Source: DASZIT01 sp963709665 (GTDB lineage: Bacteria > Actinomycetota > Acidimicrobiia > Acidimicrobiales > RAAP-2). Taken from it: a DNA stretch of 64,000 nt. The DNA lies in the NCBI GenBank assembly GCA_963709665.1, contig CAVPWU010000009.1, positions 62,001 to 126,000 on the forward strand. Reading direction: 5' to 3'. The translations under genes were made by a program, and so were the position numbers. Shown here piece by piece: positions 54,568 to 62,666 of this stretch (within the stretch, counting starts at the first letter, position 1; the number at the start of each line of letters is the position of its first letter). Below the pieces are notes generated by a model. It saw only the letters and a program-made list of their open reading frames with translations, was not told the DNA's origin and searched no databases.

Positions 54568-56195
54568 CCACCGCACCACCCCCGACGGTCACCGACCCGG
54601 AGGGGGGCCGAGAGGTGCCGGGGGCGGGTGGGGCCGCCGACCCCGGCCCCCCCGCCGCCCCCCGCCGGCGGGGGGCGGTCGCCGTGCCCTCCCTGGCCGC
54701 CGGGGTGGGCCTGGCCCTCTCCCTGCCCCCCTGGGGGGTCTGGATCCTGGCCTTCCCCTCGGCCGGCCTCCTCTGGTGGCGGCTGGGCGGACTCCGGCCC
54801 CGGACCCGGCTGTGGGCCGGGTGGCTGGCGGGCCTGGGGCTCTACCTCCCGGGCCTGGCCTGGGCCCGTTCGTTCACCTTGGCCGGGGCGGTGGTGCTGA
54901 TCGGGGTGGAGGCCCTGTTCACGGCGGTGGCCTGCCTGGCCGTGCCGGGCGGACCCCTGGTGGCCCGGGCCCTGGCCTTCCCCGCCGCCCTCACCCTGGC
55001 CGAGGCGGCCCGGATGGCCTGGCCGTTCGGCGGCCTCCCCCTCGGGGGGGTGTTCCTGGGCCAGGCCGCCGGCCCGGTGCTGGGCGTCGCCCGGCTGGGC
55101 GGCCCCCTGGGCCTCACCCTGATCGTCTACGCCGGGGGGGTGGCGGTGGGGGCCCTGGCCGAGGCGTCGCTCCGGGCGGTGAGGGATGGTGGCCGGGCGA
55201 GCGGTGGCCGGTGGCTGACCGGCGGGCTGGCGGCGGCCGTGGTGGTGGTGGTCACGGTGGTGGCCGCCGGGGCGCCGGACGGCGGTCCGTCGGTGGGGGC
55301 GGTGACCACCGCCGCCGTCCAGGGTGGCGGGGTGCGGGGGTTCCGCAAGTCACAGGTGGACCCGGCCACCGTCCTGGCCAACCAGCTGGCAGCCACCCGG
55401 GAGCTCCAGCAGCTGGACCACGGACACGCCCCCGCCCTGGTCCTGTGGCCGGAGGACGTGGTCTCCCTGGCCACCCCGTTGGGCCGGTCGCCGGAACGGG
55501 AGGCACTGGCCGCCCTGGCCCGCCGCCTCCGCACCACCCTGGTGGTGGGGATCACCGAGACGGTGTCGACCACCGCCTTCCGCAACGAGGTGGTGGCCTG
55601 GGGCCCCGACGGCACGCTGGTGGCCAGGTACGAGAAGGTCCACCGGGTGCCCTTCGGCGAGTACGTGCCCGACCGCGGGTTCTTCGCCCACCTCGGGAAC
55701 CTCTCGGCCGTCCCCCTCGACGCCGTCCCGGGTGCCGGCACCGGCCTGCTGGACACGCCGGCCGCCCCCCTCGGGGCGATGATCTCCTTCGAGGTCTTCT
55801 ATGCCGACCGGGGGCGGTCGGCGGTGCGGGCCGGCGCCCAGCTGCTCATCGTCCCCACCAACACCTCCTCCTACGCCGCCGCCCAGGTCCCCACCCAGGA
55901 GATCGCCGCCTCCGAGGTCCAGGCCGTGCAGCAGGGCCGGGACCTCCTCCAGGCCGCCCCCACCGGGTACAGCGCGGCCATCACCCACCGCGGGGTCCTC
56001 CTCACCCGCTCGGTCCTCGGCCGGCGCCAGGTGGTGCTGGCCACGCTGGCCCGGCGCTCGGGCACCACGGTCTACGTCCGCTTCGGCGACCCGCCGGTCC
56101 TGCTGCTGGGGGCGATCGGCCTGGTGGTGGCCTGGGGAATCCGGGGGCGCCGCCGGCGCCGGGGGTGGTCTGGATCGGCGACGTCCACCGACTAA
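54564..56195 (+). CDS. lnt: Apolipoprotein N-acyltransferase-like, catalytic Cys replaced by Ser
   Basis: 543 residues from GTG 54564 (4-nt overlap with hemG). Several N-terminal membrane helices (LAAGVGLALSLPPWGVWILAFPSAGLLWW...), then a nitrilase-type domain: LVLWPEDVV carries the Glu, RYEKVHRVPFGEYVPDRGFF the Lys, but the third residue lies in AMISFEVFYADRGRS where Cys is expected. The codon is TCC (Ser). N-acyltransferases use this Cys as acyl carrier, so the protein is inactive, altered or a specialised paralog. It otherwise has family length and order. Confidence 0.85.
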   Translation: MTTAPPPTVTDPEGGREVPGAGGAADPGPPAAPRRRGAVAVPSLAAGVGLALSLPPWGVWILAFPSAGLLWWRLGGLRPRTRLWAGWLAGLGLYLPGLAWARSFTLAGAVVLIGVEALFTAVACLAVPGGPLVARALAFPAALTLAEAARMAWPFGGLPLGGVFLGQAAGPVLGVARLGGPLGLTLIVYAGGVAVGALAEASLRAVRDGGRASGGRWLTGGLAAAVVVVVTVVAAGAPDGGPSVGAVTTAAVQGGGVRGFRKSQVDPATVLANQLAATRELQQLDHGHAPALVLWPEDVVSLATPLGRSPEREALAALARRLRTTLVVGITETVSTTAFRNEVVAWGPDGTLVARYEKVHRVPFGEYVPDRGFFAHLGNLSAVPLDAVPGAGTGLLDTPAAPLGAMISFEVFYADRGRSAVRAGAQLLIVPTNTSSYAAAQVPTQEIAASEVQAVQQGRDLLQAAPTGYSAAITHRGVLLTRSVLGRRQVVLATLARRSGTTVYVRFGDPPVLLLGAIGLVVAWGIRGRRRRRGWSGSATSTD

Positions 56196-56316
56196 TCTCC
56201 CTCATCCGACGGGGCGGCGTGGCGTGGACCGCCAGGCCCCGGGCATGGTCGGCCGGGGGGCACCTGCGTCCGACGGAACCGAATCATCCGCTGACGAGGA
56301 ACGAGGGGAGCACCCG

Positions 56317-57468
56317 GTGAACGGGCAGGAGACACCGCACCAGCCGTCCATCCCGGGGTCCCGTCGTCCGGCACGGGTCCGCGGCCGGAACCACCGGGGT
56401 GCGCATCCCGGCGGCCGTCCCCACTCCTCGGTGAGCCGGGTGGCGGCCGCCGTGCTGGTGGTGGCCGTGCTGGTGGTGGCCGGGGCGGCGGCCGTCGGAG
56501 TCGGGGGGGTCCCGGCGACGGCGGCGACGCTTCCGCCCGCCGCCCCCGCGTCGGCGCCGGCCGGCCTGGTGATCCGCCACAGCTTCTCGAGCCCGTACGT
56601 GCTGGTCGACGGCTCGGAGAACTACCTCTACACCGGGGGCACCGGCCCCCACCACCTGCCGCTGGTCCCGGTCCGCCCGTTCCGGAACCTCGAGGACCTG
56701 CCCACCACCCCCACGGACGCCATGCCCACCGCGCCCGCCGGCAGCTGGGGATGGATCTGGACCGTCGACGTCCAGAAGGTGGCCACCGGCTACGCCATGT
56801 GGTTCACCACCGAGTACACCGCCAGGCTGAACCCGGAGGGGGTGGCCAACCAGTGTCTCGGCACCGCCACCTCCACCAGCCCCACGGGTCCGTTCACCCC
56901 CAGCCCCGGCCCGGTGATCTGCCAGACGTGGGGCAGCATCGACCCACGGGTGGTGACCGCCCCGGGCGGCCAGCGGTACCTGATCTGGAAGGCCGACCTC
57001 AACGCCGACAGGCAGGCCACCGTCCCCACCACCATCTGGGAGCAGCCGCTGGCCGCCGACGGGGTCACCCTCGAGGGCTCGCCCCACCGGATCGCCACCG
57101 CCACCCAGAAGTGGGAGGGGGCCCTGGCCGAGTCGCCGGACATGGTGAAGCTGGGGGGCACCTACTACCTGTTCTTCTCCGGGAATTCGTCGTCGGGCCC
57201 GAACAACGCGGTGGGCATGATGCGGTGCGCCGGGATCCGGGGACCCTGCACGGACAGCCGGTCCACCCCCTTCGTGACCAGCAACTCCCAGGGCGTCGGG
57301 CCGGGCGAGGAGTCACTCTTCCAGGAGCACGGCGACACCTGGCTGCTCTACTCGCCCAACGCCGCCTTCGGCACCTACTTCTTCCGTCCCCTGGCCGTGG
57401 CCCGGGTGGCGGCGGGTCCCCACGGGCCCTACCTGGCCGCCTTCGCCGGCGCCGTCCCCGGCACCTGA
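56317..57468 (+). CDS. Secreted GH43-like five-bladed propeller protein
   Basis: 383 residues from GTG 56317 with AGGGGAG upstream. A basic N-terminus and a long hydrophobic helix (VAAAVLVVAVLVVAGAAAVGVGGVPATAA) give an anchor or signal. Then VIRHSFSSPYVLVDGSENYLYTGGTG, GSIDPRVVTAPGGQRYLIWK and AESPDMVKLGGTYYLFFSGN, blade starts as in GH43 xylosidases/arabinanases. Possible acidic residues (the D of IDPR, the E of AESPD) are present. Possibly extracellular hydrolysis of arabinan or xylan-like polymer. Converges on the HAD gene. Confidence 0.75.
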   Translation: MNGQETPHQPSIPGSRRPARVRGRNHRGAHPGGRPHSSVSRVAAAVLVVAVLVVAGAAAVGVGGVPATAATLPPAAPASAPAGLVIRHSFSSPYVLVDGSENYLYTGGTGPHHLPLVPVRPFRNLEDLPTTPTDAMPTAPAGSWGWIWTVDVQKVATGYAMWFTTEYTARLNPEGVANQCLGTATSTSPTGPFTPSPGPVICQTWGSIDPRVVTAPGGQRYLIWKADLNADRQATVPTTIWEQPLAADGVTLEGSPHRIATATQKWEGALAESPDMVKLGGTYYLFFSGNSSSGPNNAVGMMRCAGIRGPCTDSRSTPFVTSNSQGVGPGEESLFQEHGDTWLLYSPNAAFGTYFFRPLAVARVAAGPHGPYLAAFAGAVPGT

Positions 57469-57490
57469 AGCCCGGGAGCGGTCCACCCCG

Positions 57491-57506
57491 CCGGCTGCCC
57501 AGCCGG
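57491..57506. terminator. Hairpin between convergent genes
   Basis: CCGGCT-GCCC-AGCCGG, a perfect 6-bp GC stem with tetraloop in the 43-bp gap between the GH43-like gene (+) and HAD gene (-). A short shared terminator is plausible; there is no T run. Confidence 0.5.
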
Positions 57507-57511
57507 ACCGG

Positions 57512-58006
57512 TCAGTCGTAGTAGCCGGAGTGGATGTAGACGCAGGGGATCCCCTCGGCATGGAACATGGCGAAGTTGTTGGGGTCGTCCTCGAAGGCCA
57601 GTCGGAGGTCGAAGCCGAAGGCCCGGAGCCCGGCCACCTCCTCGCGCTTGAACCGGGTCACCTGGGCGTAGTCGCCGCGGGCCCGCATCACCAGCAGGTC
57701 CCACCGCAGTCCGTACCGCTCGAGCCAGGCCAGCGTCTGGGGCTGGACGCCGAAGGGCCGACCGGTGAGGAGGATGACTTGCAGCCGCCCGTCGAGGAGC
57801 TCCATCAACCGGGCCAGCTCCTCGATCACCGGGTCGTCCCCGCAGGCGGCGAAGAAGCGGTCCCAGTCCCGGCGGCCGTGCTCGAGGAAGTGCTGGCGCC
57901 CCACGGCGTCGGACAGCACGCCGTCGACGTCGAACACCACCGCCTCACCGGGTGCGACCGGCCCGCGGTGCCAGGCCCAGTTGGAGGGCGTCCCGGGGGA
58001 GCTCAT
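57512..58006 (-). CDS. HAD-superfamily phosphatase-like protein
   Basis: 164 residues from ATG 58006. Motif I VVFDVDGVLSD, motif II VILLTGRP, a Lys in RFKREEV and motif IV AFEDDPNN are all in order. Resembles the small HAD phosphatases related to polynucleotide kinase 3'-phosphatases (the C-terminal phosphatase alone). Substrate unknown; nothing adjacent suggests RNA repair. Divergent from the MprF-like gene by 131 bp. Confidence 0.85.
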   Translation of the reverse strand: MSSPGTPSNWAWHRGPVAPGEAVVFDVDGVLSDAVGRQHFLEHGRRDWDRFFAACGDDPVIEELARLMELLDGRLQVILLTGRPFGVQPQTLAWLERYGLRWDLLVMRARGDYAQVTRFKREEVAGLRAFGFDLRLAFEDDPNNFAMFHAEGIPCVYIHSGYYD

Positions 58007-58137
58007 CGGGGGCGCGGCGCCCGGGCCACGCTACCGGTGCCCACCTCGTCCACCTGGTCCCCCCTCGCTCCGGTCCCGCCCCACACGGCCGGGCCCGCCC
58101 GAGCCTACCGCCGCCGGACCTCTACGATTGCGGGGGC

Positions 58138-60165
58138 GTGACCACTCCACACCCACCGGCGGGGCCGCCGCCGGACGCCGTCCCCGACACCGCCGACGGT
58201 CCGACGGTGGTCGAGGTGCCCATCGGCCAGCGGGTCATGGTGGTCAGCGACCTGCTGCTCACCGACCGGGCGACGGCCTCCTCCACCGCCCTCAGCACCG
58301 AGCTGGCCCGGGCGCTGAACGCCTGGGAGGGGCCGGGCATCCTCATCGTGGCCGGCAACCTCTTCGACCTCACCGGGTGCGACCGGCCCCGGGCGGAGGC
58401 GGAGCGGAGCATGGAGGCCCATCCCCAGCTCCGCCAGGCCTTCGAGCGGTTCCTCCACTCCCCCGAGCGCCGGGTGCTCCGCCAGACCGGCACCCACGAG
58501 CCGGGCTACGACACCGACGCCGAGTCGGTGGCCGCCATGGACGCCATGGGGGTCGAGCAGCACAACATGGTCGACCTCCACCTCTCCACCACCTCGGGAC
58601 TCCGGCGGGTCCGGGTGGAGCCCGGCGAGCACGCCTATGCCACCGGCCTGGAGGTCCCCCGCCACGGACGGGAGCCGGCCGCCGACGCCAAGCCGGGGGC
58701 GGTGGCCGGCGAGCGGTGGCGCCTGCTGGCCGAGCAGTCCCAGGACGAGGCCCCCTGGCTGCAGGGCCTCGACCGGCTCAGCGACCCCTCGAGCCTCAGC
58801 CGGTTCGTGACCTCCCGCGTCCTCTACCGCCGCTTCGGCCGCTTCGCCTGGTGGCTGCTGGTGCCCTTCGCGGTGGCCGCCCTGTTCCGGGTGGCGGTGA
58901 CGCCGTGGGTGCTGGCCCGCCTGGGCAACGGGCTCCCCGCCCGGGCCATCCGCCACGCCCACCAGGCCGACTGGGGGGATCAGCTGCTGGTGGCCGCCCT
59001 GGTGGCGTTCCTGGCCCTGGTCGTCCTGGTCATGGTGCTGGCCCTGCTCAGCCGGCGCGCCTGGTCGATCCTGGGTGGGGGGGCCCTGGAGTCGGACGAG
59101 GGCGACGGCCTGGCCAACGACCGGGCCCGGGACGCCGCCCGCCGCCTGGTGGGCGACGGCTACGCCGGGCTGATCACCGGGGCCACCTTCCACTCCGAGC
59201 TCACCAACCTGGGGGTGGGCTTCTACGCCAACGTCGGCGCCACCGCCGAGGTGGTGGAGGAGCAGCGGGGCCGGTTCGGGCTGCCTCCCGTCTTCGTCCA
59301 CCGCCAGCGGGTGAGCTGGATCGAGGTGGAGACGGGGGCCGAGCTCCACGTCCGCCTGCTGCTGGCCCAGTCCGACCTCCGCTCCCCCAGCCTCATCGAA
59401 CGGGCGGTGGTCCTGCGGCGGAGCGAGCACAACCTCCACCCGACCATGGCCGCCTCCTACCCCCGGGGCGACTCGTGGCCGCCGGCCCCCGACCTCCGCC
59501 TGGCCCACCGGCGGACCCGACGGGTACGACGGTGGGCGGCCGGAGCCATCCTGTTCGCCGGGTTCCTCGACGTGCTGGACGCCATCACACCGCCCCTGCG
59601 GGACCGCCTCCACCTGCTGCTGGAGTTCCTGCCCCTGCGGGCCACGGTGGCCGCCGGGGCGCTGGTGGCCCTGGCCGGCCTGGCCCTGATCGCCCTCGGG
59701 CGGGGCATCCTGCGAGGGCAGCACCTGTCGTGGCAGGTGGCGGTGGTGCTCCTCAGCGGCACCCTGGTCCTCCACCTGCTGGCCGGCGCCGACGTCGAGG
59801 AGTCGGTGCTCGCCCTGGCCATCCTGGTCCTCCTGGTCGTCAACCGGCGGGAGTTCACCGCCGCCGCCGACTGGCCGTCACTGCGATCGGCGGTGCTGGC
59901 CCTGGTGCTGGGGGCGCTGGCCATCACCGTCCTGGCCGCCGGCTCCATCGAGCTGTTCGCCCACGTCGGGTTCCACCGGCACCACTTCACCATCCCGTGG
60001 TGGACGGCGTGGTGGGCGGCGGCCGAGCGGATGGCCGGCGTCAAGACGGTGACGCTCCCCCCCGCCTCGACCGCTTCCTCGCCCCCACCCTGCTGGCCGT
60101 GGGCGTGGCCCTGGTGGCGGTGTCGCTCTTCCTGGTGTCGCGACCGGTGGTGGACCGCCGGCTGA
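58138..60165 (+). CDS. 5' part of frameshifted MprF-like gene: degenerate metallophosphoesterase + membrane region
   Basis: 675 codons to the stop at 60165, but the correct frame is left at the C run 60057-60063; the sequence after MAGVKTVTLPP is not protein-like. The N-terminal 300 residues have a calcineurin-like phosphoesterase order with the metal ligands altered: VVSDLLLTD, VAGNLFDLTG, QTGTHEPGYD, and ITGATFHSELTNLGVGFYANVG (GHTH becomes GATF). Several membrane helices follow (from about 240). An added C at the run joins this to the lysyltransferase-like domain at 60099-61301, giving about 1054 residues. Probably a fold kept for binding, not catalysis. Confidence 0.75.
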   Translation: MTTPHPPAGPPPDAVPDTADGPTVVEVPIGQRVMVVSDLLLTDRATASSTALSTELARALNAWEGPGILIVAGNLFDLTGCDRPRAEAERSMEAHPQLRQAFERFLHSPERRVLRQTGTHEPGYDTDAESVAAMDAMGVEQHNMVDLHLSTTSGLRRVRVEPGEHAYATGLEVPRHGREPAADAKPGAVAGERWRLLAEQSQDEAPWLQGLDRLSDPSSLSRFVTSRVLYRRFGRFAWWLLVPFAVAALFRVAVTPWVLARLGNGLPARAIRHAHQADWGDQLLVAALVAFLALVVLVMVLALLSRRAWSILGGGALESDEGDGLANDRARDAARRLVGDGYAGLITGATFHSELTNLGVGFYANVGATAEVVEEQRGRFGLPPVFVHRQRVSWIEVETGAELHVRLLLAQSDLRSPSLIERAVVLRRSEHNLHPTMAASYPRGDSWPPAPDLRLAHRRTRRVRRWAAGAILFAGFLDVLDAITPPLRDRLHLLLEFLPLRATVAAGALVALAGLALIALGRGILRGQHLSWQVAVVLLSGTLVLHLLAGADVEESVLALAILVLLVVNRREFTAAADWPSLRSAVLALVLGALAITVLAAGSIELFAHVGFHRHHFTIPWWTAWWAAAERMAGVKTVTLPPASTASSPPPCWPWAWPWWRCRSSWCRDRWWTAG

Positions 60166-61301
60166 CCAGCGGCCGGGCCGCCGAGTTCCGGGCCCGGGAC
60201 ATCGTGCGACGGCACGGCGCCTCCACACTGGACTACTTCGCCCTCCGCACCGACAAACAGTGGTTCTTCCACCGCGACAGCCTGGTGGCCTACGCCGTCT
60301 ACGGGGGGATCTGCCTCATCTCCCCCGACCCCATCGGGCCGCTCAACGAGCGGGAGCAGGTGTGGGACGCCTTCCGGCGGTTCGCCGACAGCCACGGGTG
60401 GATCCCGGCGGTGATGGGGGCCGGGGAGAGCTGGCTCCCCGTCTACCGGGAGTCGGGCATGCACAACATCTACCTGGGCGACGAGGCGGTGGTCGACGTC
60501 CAGCGGTTCTCCCTGGCCGGCGGCGAGAAGAAGGGCCTCCGCCAGGCCCACAACCGGGTCCAGAAGAAGGGGTACACCGCCACCTTCCACGACCCGTCCC
60601 ACATCGACCGCGCCCTCTCCGCCGAGCTGGTGGGGCTGATGGGGCTCAGCCGGCACGGGGAGCACGAGCGCGGCTTCTCCATGATGCTCGGACGGGTGTT
60701 CGACCCCCGGGACACCGGCCTGCTGCTCACCGTGGTCCGGGGCCCCGACGGCCGGGCCGCCGCCATGTGCCAGTTCGTGCCGGCCACCGGCATCCACGGC
60801 TACTCCCTCGACCTCATGCGGCGCGACCCGGGCGATCATCCCAACGGGCTGCTGGACTTCGCACTGTGCTCGACCATCGAGCACCTGCGGGAGGGGGGGT
60901 ACGAGGGCCTGAGCCTCAACTTCGCCGCCCTCCGCTCCACCCTGGCCGGCGAGAAGGGGGACGGGGCGATGCAGCGGGCGGAGCGGTGGTTCCTGAAGCG
61001 GCTGTCGAGCTTCGCCCAGATCGAGTCGCTGTGGCTGTTCAATGCCAAGTACGGGCCGGACTGGCTGCCCCGCTACGTGGTCTTCGACACCGCCGAGCAC
61101 CTGGTGCCGGTGGTGATGGCCATCTTCCGGGCCGAGTCGCTGTGGGAGATCCCCGTGCTGGGCCGGCTGCTGGCGGTGGGGGCCGAGAAGCGGATGGTGG
61201 CCGCCCAGCAGGAGACCGAGCGGTTCATCGCCGACTCGTTCGGCGATCTCGACCTCCCCGAGGTGCCGGGGGCCCCGGTCGACAGCCCCACGCCCAGGTA
61301 G
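60099..61301 (+). CDS. 3' part of frameshifted MprF-like gene: aminoacyl-phosphatidylglycerol synthase (DUF2156) domain
   Basis: About 400 codons in the +1 frame; GTG 60099 is only a possible start, because the frame really continues from the upstream gene. One membrane helix (LAVGVALVAVSLFLVSRPV), then the MprF/LysX C-terminal domain: IVRRHGASTLDYFALRTDKQWFFHRDSLVAYAVYGGICLISPDPIGP, GEKKGLRQAHNRVQKKGYTATFHDP, YSLDLMRRDPGDHPNGLLDFALCSTIEHLREGGYEGLSLNFA, WLFNAKYGPDWLPRYVVF. The family transfers amino acids from tRNA to phosphatidylglycerol, altering surface charge. No adjacent LysX/LysS-type tRNA synthetase domain. Confidence 0.8.
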   Translation: MGVALVAVSLFLVSRPVVDRRLTSGRAAEFRARDIVRRHGASTLDYFALRTDKQWFFHRDSLVAYAVYGGICLISPDPIGPLNEREQVWDAFRRFADSHGWIPAVMGAGESWLPVYRESGMHNIYLGDEAVVDVQRFSLAGGEKKGLRQAHNRVQKKGYTATFHDPSHIDRALSAELVGLMGLSRHGEHERGFSMMLGRVFDPRDTGLLLTVVRGPDGRAAAMCQFVPATGIHGYSLDLMRRDPGDHPNGLLDFALCSTIEHLREGGYEGLSLNFAALRSTLAGEKGDGAMQRAERWFLKRLSSFAQIESLWLFNAKYGPDWLPRYVVFDTAEHLVPVVMAIFRAESLWEIPVLGRLLAVGAEKRMVAAQQETERFIADSFGDLDLPEVPGAPVDSPTPR

Positions 61302-61312
61302 CCCGGGCCCCC

Positions 61313-62605
61313 TCAGGCGTCGTCGGTGGGGGTCCCGGACGTCGGACCGGCGCCGGCCAGGGCCGGTTGCGGACGGCGCGGCTTGGCCACGGCGGCGACC
61401 AGGACGATGACGGCCAGGGTGACCAGCGCCACCACGATCACCACCAGCGGCGTGGGGTTGTCCCAGGCGATCAGGACCACCGCCCCGATGCCGGCCACCA
61501 CCCACTCGATGGCGTGGCGGAAGGCGGTGACGAACCGGAGGAAGGGCCCGTCCACCAGCCACGACGGGCGCCGGCCCGCCCCGAGGTGGGCGCGCACCCA
61601 GGTGTTGCCGGCGGCGATGGCGATCAGGCAGGCCACCAGCGCCACCACCAGGATGATCCGGATGGTGGTGAGGGGTGGGGCGGTGACGATGTCGTAGGCG
61701 TCGCTGGCCGCCGCCACCGCCGCGCTCTTGGGCAGGGCGTGGAGGTACTGGTTGCGTCCGATGTCGAAGGAGATCAGCAGGAGGGCCATCGACACCACCA
61801 GCCCGGCGGTGGCCCGCACGAACCCCTTCCGACGGTTGATGGCCAGCAGCACCGAGCCGATGAACAGCAGCAGGGTCACGATGGGCAGCACCAGCGCCAG
61901 CTGGTTGAGGCGCTTGACCAGGGTCTGGTACCTGGCCAGCTGGGCGGACTTGAACAGCACCAGGGTGGGGCCGTTGCCGGTCTGGACCTTGTCGAACACG
62001 GTGATCCCCTGGGCGTCCAGTCGCTTCTTCACCTGGGTGGCCACCTTGCCGAGGTCGACGGAGACCTCGCCGTCGGAGCTGGACACCGCCCCGGTGGTGC
62101 TGCCGGTCAGCAGGTTGACCAGCTGCTGGTGGGCGGTCCGGTTGATGGCCGTCCAGGCGGTGGCGAACTGGTCCGACTGCACCGCCTTGAGGGCCACGGT
62201 GTGCACCGCGGTGTCCACCCCACTGGTGATGGGGGCGGCCAGGAACCCGGCCCGCTTCGGCAGGGCCTGCTGGATCTCCCCCTTGACGTCGACCCGGGAG
62301 AGCAGGGCGTCAGAGACCCGGTTGGCCACCGCCGCCTGGACGGCCGGGTCCTTGGCCAGGGGGGCCACCGTGGCCACGTAGGTGTCGGTGTTGAGCGCCT
62401 CGTTGCGGACGAACACCACCAGCACCGAGACGACGGCCAGGAGGCAGGCCAGTACCAGGACCACCCACGCCGAGATCCGCCTCAGCCGCTTGGGCCTGCG
62501 GGCCTCCGTCCCACTCCCGTCGTGCTGGCGGAGCTCCTCCACCTCGGACTCGAGGCGCTCGTTCTCCGCCCGCAGCGCGTCGGCCTCGGACTGCTCGTCT
62601 GGCAT
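61313..62605 (-). CDS. Conserved multi-helix membrane protein, unknown function
   Basis: 430 residues from ATG 62605. A charged coiled-coil start (EADALRAENERLESEVEELRQ), one helix (WVVLVLACLLAVVSVLVVFV), a roughly 190-residue extracytoplasmic domain (NTDTYVATVAPLAKDPAVQAAVANRVSDALLSRVDV...), then five to six helices. This layout matches a common actinobacterial hypothetical membrane family; no enzymatic motifs. Converges on the MprF-like gene (11-bp gap). Confidence 0.75.
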   Translation of the reverse strand: MPDEQSEADALRAENERLESEVEELRQHDGSGTEARRPKRLRRISAWVVLVLACLLAVVSVLVVFVRNEALNTDTYVATVAPLAKDPAVQAAVANRVSDALLSRVDVKGEIQQALPKRAGFLAAPITSGVDTAVHTVALKAVQSDQFATAWTAINRTAHQQLVNLLTGSTTGAVSSSDGEVSVDLGKVATQVKKRLDAQGITVFDKVQTGNGPTLVLFKSAQLARYQTLVKRLNQLALVLPIVTLLLFIGSVLLAINRRKGFVRATAGLVVSMALLLISFDIGRNQYLHALPKSAAVAAASDAYDIVTAPPLTTIRIILVVALVACLIAIAAGNTWVRAHLGAGRRPSWLVDGPFLRFVTAFRHAIEWVVAGIGAVVLIAWDNPTPLVVIVVALVTLAVIVLVAAVAKPRRPQPALAGAGPTSGTPTDDA

Positions 62606-62666
62606 CGGGCCACCCTACTTCCGAAGTCCGGGGGGAGCCGGTGATCCGGGTCCCACCCGGCCCGGC

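Noticed and set aside
59457..61562. 701-codon minus-strand frame over the MprF-like gene
   Set aside because: Antisense shadow without any domain, whereas the plus strand has conserved lysyltransferase motifs.
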